A stretch of DNA of 64,000 nt, taken from NCBI GenBank assembly GCA_937973685.1, contig CALJKJ010000018.1:239446-303445 (forward strand), written 5' to 3'. A program made the translations under genes and the position numbers. The notes beneath the pieces are model-generated. The model was not told where the DNA came from and searched no databases. It saw only the letters and a program-made list of their open reading frames with translations. This document shows, piece after piece, positions 1 through 9,160 of the stretch (position 1 is the stretch's first letter; every line of letters begins with the position of its first letter). This stretch comes from an uncultured Flavobacteriales bacterium. GTDB taxonomy: Bacteria; Bacteroidota; Bacteroidia; Flavobacteriales_D; Crocinitomicaceae.

Positions 1-2
1 CC

Positions 3-590
3 TGGAATGTAATCGTTCTTCTTGTGCAACTTCCTGAAAATGAGCTTACAGCTATTGGTCCGATTTCAGATGCATTTCGAAATTTAAACATCTCTGATTT
101 TCACGCAGCATGTCATTACGTCCATCAATTACCTTATGGTCGAAATGCATCAAGAAGTGATTTCACCTTGGTTTTGACAGAACAAAAAGGAACTTGTTCT
201 TCCAAGCATGCGCTGTTGTCTATCCTCGCAGAAGAAAATGCCTTGCAAAACGTTGAATTAATAGTTGGTATTTTCATGCTTTCAGCTGAAACACATCCAC
301 AAGTTGCTCCCGTTTTAGAGAAATACAAGTTAACGAGTATACCAGAATGTCATGTGTATTTGAGGTACAAAGGAAAACGCTTTGATTATACATTTCCTAC
401 GCAATCAATAGCAACAATTGAAAATAAAATCGTTCGGGAACAGCGTATTGAACCACAACAAGTTATCGATTGGAAAATAGTCATCCACAAGGATTACCTC
501 ACGAGATGGTTAGCTAGAACGCCAGATTTAGCATATGATTTAAATCAAATTTGGGCAATACGAGAAGAAATAATCGCACACTTAGTTTGA
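3..590 (+). CDS. Transglutaminase-like hypothetical protein, possibly 5'-truncated
   Basis: No named family is recognised with certainty. The reading frame is open from the window edge, and the first usable start inside is a GTG at 24 (188 aa), so the true start may lie outside. A GTCSSKHALL motif puts a Cys at residue 58 (counted from the GTG) at the head of a helix, as in transglutaminase-like cysteine proteins. His110 and Asp121 sit in a following strand pair (ECHVYLRYKGKRFDY), the order Cys-His-Asp expected of that fold. No signal peptide is visible from the GTG. It converges on the rhodanese-thioredoxin gene, overlapping it by about 9 bases at the 3' ends. The catalytic role is inference; it could equally be an inactive fold member. 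Confidence 0.55.
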   Translation, partial: WNVIVLLVQLPENELTAIGPISDAFRNLNISDFHAACHYVHQLPYGRNASRSDFTLVLTEQKGTCSSKHALLSILAEENALQNVELIVGIFMLSAETHPQVAPVLEKYKLTSIPECHVYLRYKGKRFDYTFPTQSIATIENKIVREQRIEPQQVIDWKIVIHKDYLTRWLARTPDLAYDLNQIWAIREEIIAHLV

Positions 591-1268
591 AAATTGATTC
601 ATCCAAGTTGTTAATTCTTCAACAGAAAAAACACCTTGTTTTCGATCCAATTCAACACCATTTTTAAAAAGTATCAATGTGGGGAATGTTGTTGCTTTTA
701 ATGCTTTGGCGCATTCTTTTTGAACACCACCATCCAAAGGAACAACAGAATAGCCAAGTTGAGTTATTTGTTCTATTGCAGGTTTCATTTTACGACATGG
801 TGGACACCATTCTGCGCCAACATCAACAAGAACTACTTTGTCTTTCGGCAATGAAGCAAGCAAGTCTTTGTAAGCTATTTGAGGGACATCTAAAGCTCCT
901 TTCAATGGAAGTCCTGCTTGATTCCATGCGTTGATTCCGCCTTTCAAATTAATGACTTTATGAAAACCGTTTTCCAAAAGCCAATTTTGAGCAGCTGCAC
1001 TTCTTCCACCACTCAAACAATAGATATAAATTACTTTATTGGTATCCAATGATTTAACACGTTCAACAAATTGTTCTTTGTTCAACCAGTTTGCATGCAA
1101 CGCACCATTTATTGCGCCCGTTTCAAATTCTTCTGGCGTGCGCACGTCCAAAATTTGTGCACTTGTACCTTCAACTGAAATAGCTTTGTTAAAAAATAGT
1201 GGAGCTAATTCACTTTGCCCAAAAGCAGTGAAAAAGACAAAACTTAAAACGAATAAAAGTGTTTTCAT
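582..1268 (-). CDS. Secreted rhodanese-thioredoxin fusion protein
   Basis: The 228-residue protein begins with a signal peptide (about residues 1-17, ending FGQ). A rhodanese domain follows (about 25-120) with the active-site loop CLSGGR (Cys84), then a thioredoxin domain (about 128-228) with WCPPC (Cys155/Cys158) and a cis-Pro segment TTFPT. It is therefore expected outside the cytoplasm, able to bind a persulfide sulfur on one domain and reduce a disulfide or persulfide on the other. A -7 box TATCTTTG lies on this strand at 1287-1280, giving a leader of only a few bases. It is 71 bases downstream of the M14 peptidase gene and probably has its own transcript. The substrate is unknown. Confidence 0.85.
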   Translation of the reverse strand: MKTLLFVLSFVFFTAFGQSELAPLFFNKAISVEGTSAQILDVRTPEEFETGAINGALHANWLNKEQFVERVKSLDTNKVIYIYCLSGGRSAAAQNWLLENGFHKVINLKGGINAWNQAGLPLKGALDVPQIAYKDLLASLPKDKVVLVDVGAEWCPPCRKMKPAIEQITQLGYSVVPLDGGVQKECAKALKATTFPTLILFKNGVELDRKQGVFSVEELTTWMNQFSN

Positions 1269-1279
1269 GGTTTTTTTCT

Positions 1280-1287
1280 CAAAGATA
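1280..1287 (-). promoter_or_regulatory. -7 box TATCTTTG for the rhodanese-thioredoxin gene
   Basis: Reading the minus strand, TATCTTTG matches the Bacteroidota TAnnTTTG box exactly and ends 11 bases before the ATG. No clear TTG -33 element was found at the usual spacing. Confidence 0.5.
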
Positions 1288-1339
1288 GTAAAGCAATTTG
1301 TAAAAGATTTTTAGTGTAACATTGGTTACTCAATCAAAT

Positions 1340-3805
1340 TTACTTTCCGTGAAAAAAGACTGCATTCGAAAAAAGAACTTTTCCCGATTCCCAGAAATTT
1401 CTAAAAAGTGGACTATCAACAAAATAGATGAACGAACCATTTCCAATTTCACTTGCCCCAAAAACCATTCCTGCTGTTAAATGTTGCTTCGCTTTGTAAC
1501 CTACAAAACCAGTTACATAGCTATTTGATTGAATAGCACCAACATTCCAACTGTCTTTCGATAAATTGACTAAATCAGTAGATTGTTTCAAATCATAGTA
1601 ACGTGGCAATCCAAAACAAAGAGGGTGGCTCTTATCAAGATGAACTTCATAAATTGCTCCAGGTATACTTGTGCTCAAATACGCACGTTCACGGTTTGCA
1701 TACGTTGGAATTGATTGAAATGAGAGTGTGTCTTCAGGAATTTGCTTCATAGACAGATTAAACTTGTTGGCTTGCGCAAATTGATTGACACTTCCTTCTA
1801 ACGCGATAATCGTTCCTCCACGAGCTGCAAATTCAGCTAATTTTTCTGAATTAGTGATTAAATCACTCACATCTCCACTTGGGATAATTAACACATCAAA
1901 TGCAGTTAAATTAGTTTGATGAAAGTAATTACTTGGAATTTGCGTAATGGGGTAGTGCAATTCATTGTCGAAATAACTCCAGATTTCACCTACAGATAAA
2001 CTTGAAAAGTCTTCTCCAGTCAACGTTGCTACTCGTGGAGCTTGCGCAATGATTTTCACATCAGGCGAACCAAAATCAGATCCAGCTTTAACATATCCAC
2101 TTGTCAAAGCAACTATTTGTACATGGTTTTCAGCACAAATCCGTTGCGTAATTGCTGACCAATCACCCGAATTTACGGTTCTTAAAACAAGGATATTTCC
2201 AGAAGAGTAGCTGCTATCATTGATTTTAAATGGCTTTTCGTTGTAATGAATTTTGATGCCAGCTTTTAATAATTGCGCCAAAACTTTCGCAGATTGAAAC
2301 GAATTGTGGGGAATCAAATAGCCATAACTAGATGCTATTGGTGCAGATTGATTTTCGCTGATTGGTTGAATGGATAAACTTGTCTTTGTGGCAAAACCCT
2401 TTACTCCATAAGCATAGGGTAGCGACCAAGCAGTGATATCATATGTATTTGAATCACTGACAGTTGTGACAGGTTCAAACAACACATTTGCTAAAACACC
2501 ATGCGCTTGTTGAGTGCTAATTGCTAAAACATAACCATCAGAAACAAACACACCTTCTTTTTTGGATTGATAATCAAATGCTTTGACATTGTTTTCTTTG
2601 ACTGTTCCGTATTCAATGTTGTTTTTTTGAAGCAATGTCTTTATGCCAGCTAATTCTTGTTCTGTTTGTGCAGTCAACAAATATGTTTTATAGGTAGCAA
2701 ACGATCCTTTGCGGCTATCGGCATAATATTTTTTGAAGTTTTTCACCAAATCAGCAGCATTTTTCGAAGCGGTTTCAATGGTGGAAAGGCTTGTTGTAAA
2801 ATGATGTTGAACCCTATCGACTAACGTCAAGGTATCATTCGTTTCATCGATAATTGCCAAACCGCCACCAATTCCACCTTGTTCGTAGGTCATGCCGATT
2901 GCGCCATTATACATCGGATACGTATCACCATAAGATGGATACAATAAATCGAAACGTTCTTTGGTAAAATACAACCATGCTTCTTTGTCAAAATAACGTG
3001 TGTGGTTTATTCCAACTTTTGTTTGGAACTCACGTTGCCATGGAGTTATTGTTGCATGGATTGGTTCAGCAGCTGGAGCGAAATAATACGGTTCGTCGCA
3101 ACCTTGTTCGTGGAAATCTACGTGAACGTGTGGGTACCATTTTTGGTAGATAACCGCTCGTTGTTGCGATTCAACTTGAGTTTGCCAAGCCCAATCACGG
3201 TTCAAGTCAAATAGGTAATGATTCGAACGTCCTGACGGCCACGTTTCTTTGTGTTCACGTGATAATCCATCCGGATTTGCTTGGTGACCGACAGCTGTGT
3301 TAAAACCATTTACATAGCGATCTCTTCCATCGGGATTCAAACACGGATCGATGATGACAACCGTGTTTTTCAACCAATTCATTGCTTGTTGGTTTTTTTG
3401 CGCAGCTAGTTCGTACATCGTCAACAAAGCCGCTTCTGAGGAGGAAGGTTCGTTCCCATGAACGTTATAACTCAACCAAACAATCGTTGGCTGGTTTTCT
3501 TTATCGCTTTTCCCAGTTGTTAAATCGCAGTTGTTTTGGCGAATAGCTGCTAAGTTTGCAATGTTTTCAGGAGAACTAATGATCAATACGAAAAGCGGTC
3601 GTCCTTCGTTTGTTTCGCCGTATTTTTCAAATACTACAGTTTTAGTTGCAGTCGAACTCACATATTTTGCATATGCTTCAATCTGATGATGGCGCGTATA
3701 TTTTGTACCGATTTTGTAACCCAAAAACGTCTCGGGTGCTTGTAAATCTTGCGCAAAGACACTACCAGTTAAACAAACGAGTAAGAGTGAGAGGATTGTT
3801 TTCAT
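1340..3805 (-). CDS. M14 family zinc carboxypeptidase, secreted
   Basis: An exopeptidase of the carboxypeptidase A/T family, predicted to remove C-terminal residues from peptides in the periplasm or outside. I place the start at 3805 because the protein then begins with a clean signal peptide (MKTILSLLL...SVFAQ, about 19 aa); the longer frame from 3880 adds 25 unlikely residues running into lpxH. Zinc ligands are visible as HGNE (His116, Glu119) and HEQG (His232), and the catalytic glutamate as TYEQGG (Glu308). The remaining ~450 residues after the peptidase domain include a Rossmann/glutamine-amidotransferase-like stretch (VLIIPSGDVSDL) seen in large Bacteroidota M14 enzymes. It starts 13 bases after lpxH and is probably the last gene of that operon. 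Confidence 0.85.
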   Translation of the reverse strand: MKTILSLLLVCLTGSVFAQDLQAPETFLGYKIGTKYTRHHQIEAYAKYVSSTATKTVVFEKYGETNEGRPLFVLIISSPENIANLAAIRQNNCDLTTGKSDKENQPTIVWLSYNVHGNEPSSSEAALLTMYELAAQKNQQAMNWLKNTVVIIDPCLNPDGRDRYVNGFNTAVGHQANPDGLSREHKETWPSGRSNHYLFDLNRDWAWQTQVESQQRAVIYQKWYPHVHVDFHEQGCDEPYYFAPAAEPIHATITPWQREFQTKVGINHTRYFDKEAWLYFTKERFDLLYPSYGDTYPMYNGAIGMTYEQGGIGGGLAIIDETNDTLTLVDRVQHHFTTSLSTIETASKNAADLVKNFKKYYADSRKGSFATYKTYLLTAQTEQELAGIKTLLQKNNIEYGTVKENNVKAFDYQSKKEGVFVSDGYVLAISTQQAHGVLANVLFEPVTTVSDSNTYDITAWSLPYAYGVKGFATKTSLSIQPISENQSAPIASSYGYLIPHNSFQSAKVLAQLLKAGIKIHYNEKPFKINDSSYSSGNILVLRTVNSGDWSAITQRICAENHVQIVALTSGYVKAGSDFGSPDVKIIAQAPRVATLTGEDFSSLSVGEIWSYFDNELHYPITQIPSNYFHQTNLTAFDVLIIPSGDVSDLITNSEKLAEFAARGGTIIALEGSVNQFAQANKFNLSMKQIPEDTLSFQSIPTYANRERAYLSTSIPGAIYEVHLDKSHPLCFGLPRYYDLKQSTDLVNLSKDSWNVGAIQSNSYVTGFVGYKAKQHLTAGMVFGASEIGNGSFIYFVDSPLFRNFWESGKVLFSNAVFFHGK

Positions 3806-3818
3806 GAAAAATGTTTTT

Positions 3819-4586
3819 TTATTGTTCTGCTGAAGAGCGGAATGTTTCCAAGCGCACTGTTTCCCCGTCAAAAACCGCAAATGTATTGTAGTTGATCCAT
3901 TCGCCTAAATTGATATAACGGCTATTTTCAGTAAGTGCAATGTCTAATGGTAAATGGCGGTGTCCGAAAATAAAATAATCGTACTGCTTCTTTTCAAGTT
4001 TTTCCTTGCAATAGACATACAACCATTCTTTTTCATTACCTAAAAATTTGCTGTCTGAGTCGCCTGTTGCTGCACGACTTTTTCGAGAGAAATAATTTGC
4101 TAGTCCAATTCCAAAATTGGGATGAATACGAGCAAAGCACCATTGTGACCAACGCGCAGCAAAAATTCGTTTGAGTAACTTATACGTTTTATCGCCAGGG
4201 CCTAAGCCATCACCGTGTCCGATGTAAAACGAATGATTGTTCCACGTCCGTTCAATTGGTTGACGAATTATTGTCACTCCCAATTCTTTTTCGAAATAAT
4301 CAAACATCCACATGTCGTGGTTACCAGTGAAAAAGTAAATCTTGATTCCTTTATCAACCAACGCAGCTATTTTTCCTTGAAAACGAACGAAACCTTTTGG
4401 TATAGCATGTTTGTATTCGAACCAAAAATCAAAAATATCGCCAACAAGATAGATTTCTTGCGCAGTATTTTCAATGGATGTCAACCAATCAATAACACGC
4501 TTTTCACGTTCGTTGGATTGAGCACCAGCTGGAACACCTAAATGAAAATCAGATGCAAAAAAGATATGTTTTCCTGGTGCTAACAT
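3819..4586 (-). CDS. lpxH: UDP-2,3-diacylglucosamine diphosphatase
   Basis: Cleaves the pyrophosphate of UDP-2,3-diacylglucosamine to lipid X, the fourth step of lipid A synthesis, at the inner membrane. The 255-aa protein carries the calcineurin-like metallophosphatase motifs in order: SDFHLG (Asp13, His15), GDIFDFW (Asp50), GNHDMW (His90, Asp91), GHGDG and GHRHLP. FDFWFEY after the second motif favours LpxH over generic phosphoesterases. It lies 2 bases after a tlpA-like gene and 13 bases before the M14 peptidase, in the same run as lpxK, so two lipid A steps share one transcription unit. Confidence 0.88.
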   Translation of the reverse strand: MLAPGKHIFFASDFHLGVPAGAQSNEREKRVIDWLTSIENTAQEIYLVGDIFDFWFEYKHAIPKGFVRFQGKIAALVDKGIKIYFFTGNHDMWMFDYFEKELGVTIIRQPIERTWNNHSFYIGHGDGLGPGDKTYKLLKRIFAARWSQWCFARIHPNFGIGLANYFSRKSRAATGDSDSKFLGNEKEWLYVYCKEKLEKKQYDYFIFGHRHLPLDIALTENSRYINLGEWINYNTFAVFDGETVRLETFRSSAEQ

Positions 4587-4588
4587 AT

Positions 4589-5698
4589 TTAGAAACCAAA
4601 AATAGCGATCAATGCTTGCTCCAATTCAACTCCGCGCAATTTTGTATCGATAATGTTTCCGTTTTTATCTACTAAGACCGTAAATGGAATACTGGAAACT
4701 TGATACAAGCGTGCTACTTCATTTGACCATTGTTTCAAATCAGAAACATGATACGGCCAAACTAAATTATCTTTTTGAATCGCTGCCATCCAATTTGCTT
4801 TGTCTTTGTCAAGCGAAACACTCATAACAGTAAAACCAGCATCTTTGTATTTTTGGTACAATTTAACCACATTTGGATTTTCTTTGCGACACGGTCCACA
4901 CCAAGAAGCCCAAAAATCGATCAATACGACTTTACCTTTTAAATCACTTAGCGAAATAGGTTTTCCGTTCACATCATTTTGAGTAAAATTTGGAGCAGGC
5001 TTTCCTGGAGCCAATAAGTTTTGTGCTTCTTTTTTCTGTTTTGCTTCGATGTATTGTTGTTTCACTTTCGCAACTGTAGGTGATCCACCAAAACCTTCCG
5101 TTAGTTGTTGAACGATAGTTTCATAAATTGCAAACTCTTTGTCCAAGTCCAACGTACTCATAGCTGGTAATAAAGCTGGTGAGTTTGGGTTTTTAGCAAT
5201 AAAAGATTGACGGTAAGAAGTAAATTGCAAGTAATCTTGTTGAAAGTTTTTGTTGATTTCCTCTTGTTTTTCTGGATGTTTTTGAAGTTCTGCCATTGCT
5301 GAATCACGAACAATATTAAAACGTTGCAATTCAACAACTATTTCATTCAAAGCTACTGTTTCATCGGATCCAGTGATGGTATGATATGCTGTAATGTTCT
5401 TCCCATCTGCATTGATACGAAGTTTCGATCCTTCACGTAATACAACATTCAAATGTTGATTACCAACGCGTAACACATAGTAATCTTCAGCAGGAAGTTT
5501 GCCTTTTAATTTGTAATCGCCACCCTTTTCAAATTTCCCTTTGACTAGATCAACATAATGGGTCCCAAAGTATTGTGAAATTTTTACAGAATCCTCATTG
5601 GTATTGAAAATGTTTCCTGAAATTTCAACTGAAATTGGTTTTTGTGCAAGCATTGAGAATGCACTGCAAAAGCTGAATATGATAAATAAATGTTTCAT
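4589..5698 (-). CDS. TlpA-family thiol-disulfide oxidoreductase with DUF4369-like N-terminus
   Basis: A 369-aa exported protein with a signal peptide (cleavage near MLAQ, residue 19). Residues about 22-230 form a beta-rich and helical extension of the type found before thioredoxin domains in Bacteroidota; the C-terminal TlpA/ResA-like domain (about 232-369) has WCGPC (Cys267/Cys270) and the cis-Pro segment SSIPFT. It probably reduces disulfides in the periplasm, possibly apocytochromes. It lacks a lipobox, unlike its upstream neighbour, from which it is 4 bases away. The two share layout and the WASWC.PCRKENP segment, so they are likely an old tandem duplication with different anchoring. Confidence 0.82.
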   Translation of the reverse strand: MKHLFIIFSFCSAFSMLAQKPISVEISGNIFNTNEDSVKISQYFGTHYVDLVKGKFEKGGDYKLKGKLPAEDYYVLRVGNQHLNVVLREGSKLRINADGKNITAYHTITGSDETVALNEIVVELQRFNIVRDSAMAELQKHPEKQEEINKNFQQDYLQFTSYRQSFIAKNPNSPALLPAMSTLDLDKEFAIYETIVQQLTEGFGGSPTVAKVKQQYIEAKQKKEAQNLLAPGKPAPNFTQNDVNGKPISLSDLKGKVVLIDFWASWCGPCRKENPNVVKLYQKYKDAGFTVMSVSLDKDKANWMAAIQKDNLVWPYHVSDLKQWSNEVARLYQVSSIPFTVLVDKNGNIIDTKLRGVELEQALIAIFGF

Positions 5699-5702
5699 TG
5701 TG

Positions 5703-6863
5703 TTATTTTTTTGCTAATTGTTCAATCAATTTTCGTTCCAAATCTAAGCCTCTCAAACCAACACCAACTATTTTTCCTTCTTTGTTTATCAAAACAGTAT
5801 ATGGAATGGCTTGTATATCGAATTGTTTCACAATTGGTGATTGCCAGCCCATTAAATCACTCACATGATTCGTCCAATGTAAACCGTCTTTTTGAATAGC
5901 TGTTTTCCATGCTGTTGCATCTTGGTCCAATGATACGGAAAAAATTTCAAAACCTTTTGCGTGATACTTGTTGTACATTTTCACAACAGTTGGATTTTCT
6001 TTTCTGCAAGGTGCACACCAAGACGCCCAAAAATCAACCAACACTACTTTTCCTTTTAATGACGATAAGGACAATTCTTTTCCAGCCGGATTTTTAGCCG
6101 TTATTTCGGGAGCGGATAATTCACCGGAATTATTTTGTTGGTACGATTCAAATTCAGCTTGAATCATTCCAATTTGTTCGGTCAACATTTTTGTTAACGG
6201 CGAATCAGCATGTTCGTGGTCAAATGCACGTCCCATTTTAACCAATACCTCCATGTTATTTGGATTCCAATTCGAAAAACCACTTTCTTGTGACGGAAAG
6301 AGTGAACTTGCCAAAATAATGTTTACTGGATTTCCTGGTTCTTTATTGACCTGTTGCTGTGCAAATTTCAAAATGGGCAGACGTAATTGTTCAAACAAAG
6401 CGAGTTGTTTGTTTGGATCCGTTTCTTTCATTGTTATTTCCATTTGTTGTTTTGCAAAACGGTTAAACAACGACATGTAAGTAGTTAATGGTTTTGCCCA
6501 TCGTGTACCCGATATCTTTGGAGCTATAGCAAAAGTAGCTAAGTCACCTGAAATGGTTACATGATCGTTTTTTTCTAACGTTAGCGCAATTGCATTTCGG
6601 TTATCACTTCCAATTATCATGGAATAAATACCCATTCCTGGTATATTCCCCTCAATTTCATAACTCCCGTCACTTTCCGTTTTACCTTTTGCAACAATAA
6701 TTGCTCCAGTTTGGGCTTGTGCTTCAATTCTAATTTCTTGATTTTCAGCATTTTTTATTGTCCCCTCAATGTGGAAATTATTTTCCAATCCATTTTCAGC
6801 TGAATCGGAACCACAACTAACAAGTAGGCTAAAAGCAACAAGTGAAAATAAAAACTTCATCAT
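5703..6863 (-). CDS. TlpA-family thioredoxin-like lipoprotein
   Basis: The 386-aa protein starts with a lipoprotein signal (LLVSC, lipidated Cys17) and so is membrane-anchored in the envelope. A DUF4369-like N-terminal domain spans roughly 28-120, a helical linker follows, and the TlpA domain (about 250-386) has WCAPC (Cys283/Cys286) and QAIPYT around the cis-Pro. Its ATG overlaps the gatB stop (ATGA), with a second in-frame ATG immediately after at 6860, so translation is likely coupled. Role: thiol reduction outside the cytoplasm; the target is unknown. Confidence 0.82.
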   Translation of the reverse strand: MMKFLFSLVAFSLLVSCGSDSAENGLENNFHIEGTIKNAENQEIRIEAQAQTGAIIVAKGKTESDGSYEIEGNIPGMGIYSMIIGSDNRNAIALTLEKNDHVTISGDLATFAIAPKISGTRWAKPLTTYMSLFNRFAKQQMEITMKETDPNKQLALFEQLRLPILKFAQQQVNKEPGNPVNIILASSLFPSQESGFSNWNPNNMEVLVKMGRAFDHEHADSPLTKMLTEQIGMIQAEFESYQQNNSGELSAPEITAKNPAGKELSLSSLKGKVVLVDFWASWCAPCRKENPTVVKMYNKYHAKGFEIFSVSLDQDATAWKTAIQKDGLHWTNHVSDLMGWQSPIVKQFDIQAIPYTVLINKEGKIVGVGLRGLDLERKLIEQLAKK

Positions 6864-8320
6864 AATTGTTGTATCAATTGACGTAGTAATGCATTTGCTG
6901 CTTTAGGATCAGCTTTTCCTCCAGAAGCTTTCATGATTTGACCCATGAAAAATCCTGTCAATTGATTTTCTCCTCCTTTGAATCGTTCTGTTTCACTTGG
7001 ATTTGACTCGAAAACACCTAAAATAATTGCTTTCAAACTGTTTTCGTCAGATTCTTGAATGATGTTTAACGTTTCAGCAAGTTGAGAAACTGGTGCTGTC
7101 GGCGCATCAATTAATGCAGGAAACAATTTTTGAGAGGCAGCTGAATGCGATACTTTACCGCTTTCAATCAAATCAATCAATGCAGCAAGTTGCTTGGTCG
7201 AAATTGGAAAATCGTCCATTTCATAACCATGTTGGTTCAAATAAGATTTCACATCTCCCATTATCCAATTGGCAGCAGCTTTGTAGTTGTGAGTATGTTC
7301 GGTAACGCCTTCAAAATAAAGCGCAATTGATTTGTTATCAGTCAAAATACCAGCATCGTAATCTGAAAGACTATATTCTTTCGTGTATTTCGCAAACAAT
7401 TCACGAGGCAAAGCTGGCATTTTCGATTTCACTTGTTGGATGTAAATTTCATCCACTGCAATTGGCTGCAAATCCGGTTCAGGGAAATAACGGTAATCGT
7501 TTGCTGCTTCTTTCGAACGCATCGAAATTGTAATTCCTTTCAATGCATCAAAACTGCGTGTTTCTTGTGCAATGATTTCGCCTTTTTCAACGGCAATAAT
7601 CTGGCGTTCAATTTCAAATTCGATAGCACGTTGAACATTGCGTATTGAGTTCATGTTTTTCACCTCGACTTTTGTTCCAAATTCTGGAGCACCAACCAAG
7701 CGAACAGAGATGTTTGCATCACAACGCAACGACCCTTCTTCCATGTTACCATCACAAATATCCAAGTAACGCACCAATCGACGTACTTCTGTCAAATAAT
7801 TGTATGCTTCTTGACTTGTACGAATATCTGGTTCAGAAACAATTTCTAATAGGGGAGTTCCAGCTCTGTTTAAATCAACCAAGGTGTCAAAAACATCAAC
7901 ATCATGAATTGATTTTCCAGCATCCTCCTCCATGTGAATACGCGTCAAGCCAATGCTTTTCTCTTTTCCATCCTCTGTAGGAATGATGATTTGACCATTG
8001 GTACAGATAGGAGTGGTATCTTGTGTAATTTGATATCCTTTTGGTAAATCTGGGTAGAAATAGTTTTTTCGCGCAAAATATTGATTGGGTGCAATATCAG
8101 CTCCGCAAGCCAAACCAAGTTTCACCGCAAATTCAATCGTTTTTTTGTTCATCACAGGTAATGTACCTGGATGCCCCAAAGTAACAACACTGATGTTGGT
8201 GTTCGGTTGCGCTCCATACTCGTTGATATCCGAAGAATATGCTTTTGTTTTGGTCAATAATTGTGCGTGAACTTCAAGTCCAATGACAACTTCGTATTTA
8301 TCTCTAATCGATTTATCCAT
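6860..8320 (-). CDS. gatB: Asp/Glu-tRNA(Asn/Gln) amidotransferase subunit B
   Basis: GatB binds mischarged Glu-tRNA(Gln) or Asp-tRNA(Asn) and catalyses ATP-dependent amidation with ammonia passed from GatA. The 486-aa length is standard. The N-terminal catalytic signature (VIGLEVHAQL, residues 12-21) and the internal run GSLRCDANISVR are clear, and the C-terminus carries the YqeY-like tRNA-binding tail (about 340-486) ending in the helical GKADPKAANALLRQL. gatA and gatC are not in the window. It follows punA by 24 bases and overlaps the tlpA-like lipoprotein gene. Confidence 0.95.
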   Translation of the reverse strand: MDKSIRDKYEVVIGLEVHAQLLTKTKAYSSDINEYGAQPNTNISVVTLGHPGTLPVMNKKTIEFAVKLGLACGADIAPNQYFARKNYFYPDLPKGYQITQDTTPICTNGQIIIPTEDGKEKSIGLTRIHMEEDAGKSIHDVDVFDTLVDLNRAGTPLLEIVSEPDIRTSQEAYNYLTEVRRLVRYLDICDGNMEEGSLRCDANISVRLVGAPEFGTKVEVKNMNSIRNVQRAIEFEIERQIIAVEKGEIIAQETRSFDALKGITISMRSKEAANDYRYFPEPDLQPIAVDEIYIQQVKSKMPALPRELFAKYTKEYSLSDYDAGILTDNKSIALYFEGVTEHTHNYKAAANWIMGDVKSYLNQHGYEMDDFPISTKQLAALIDLIESGKVSHSAASQKLFPALIDAPTAPVSQLAETLNIIQESDENSLKAIILGVFESNPSETERFKGGENQLTGFFMGQIMKASGGKADPKAANALLRQLIQQL

Positions 8321-8344
8321 CTTGATTATCTAACTCTATATCTA

Positions 8345-9160
8345 TTACAAACGAGCGATTAATTCACTCATAATCAATGTCATTTTAGGTTCTTGTCTGC
8401 TTGCAACTGCAATTACGTCTTCAACACTAACTTTTTTAATTTTTCCTGGAACACCTAAATCAGTAATGATTGAAATAGCGAAACAAGGAATTTCCATGTG
8501 ACGTGCAACAATGACTTCAGGAACTGTTGACATGCCGACTGCATCTGCACCAATTACGCGAACATAGCGGTATTCAGCCGGTGTTTCCAATGTTGGACCT
8601 GTTAATGCCGCATACGTTCCAACAGATACTTTGATGTTGTTTTCAGTTGCAATAGTTTGTGCCAAAGCAATCATGTTTTCATCGTACGGATCTGACATAT
8701 CAGGGAAACGTGGACCTAGTTCGGGGTAATTTTTACCAATTAACGGATGTGCTGGGAATAAATTAATGTGATCATTTAAGATCATGATTTCTCCCACTTC
8801 AAAGTCTGGATTTACACCACCTGATGCATTCGAAACAAACAAACGTTCAATTCCCAACGATTTCATCACGCGCACAGGAAAAGTAACTTGTTGCATCGTG
8901 TATCCTTCGTAGTAGTGAAAACGACCTTGCATAGCAACAACTGATTTTCCACCCAATTTCCCGAAAATTAATTTTCCAGAATGGCTTTCAACTGTTGAAA
9001 CAGGAAAATGAGGAATGTCTTGGTATGCGATTTCGTCAATGATTTCAATTTCTTTCACCAATCCACCTAATCCGGTTCCTAAAATTATCCCGATTGTAGG
9101 ATTTACTTGCGTTTTTGTGTTGATGAAATCAACAGCTTCTTTCATTTGTGCTAGCAACAT
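8345..9160 (-). CDS. punA: Purine nucleoside phosphorylase, type I
   Basis: Phosphorolysis of inosine/guanosine to base plus ribose-1-phosphate in purine salvage. The 271-aa trimer-type protein shows the phosphate loop ILGTGLGGL, HSGK, the FHYYEGY segment, SNASGGVNP, and the base-site region ITDLG where trimeric enzymes carry an Asn after the TD; here TDL is followed by G. The start at 9160 overlaps lpxK by 32 bases; an internal ATG at 9145 would cut the overlap to 17. It is the second gene of the minus-strand operon. Confidence 0.88.
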   Translation of the reverse strand: MLLAQMKEAVDFINTKTQVNPTIGIILGTGLGGLVKEIEIIDEIAYQDIPHFPVSTVESHSGKLIFGKLGGKSVVAMQGRFHYYEGYTMQQVTFPVRVMKSLGIERLFVSNASGGVNPDFEVGEIMILNDHINLFPAHPLIGKNYPELGPRFPDMSDPYDENMIALAQTIATENNIKVSVGTYAALTGPTLETPAEYRYVRVIGADAVGMSTVPEVIVARHMEIPCFAISIITDLGVPGKIKKVSVEDVIAVASRQEPKMTLIMSELIARL

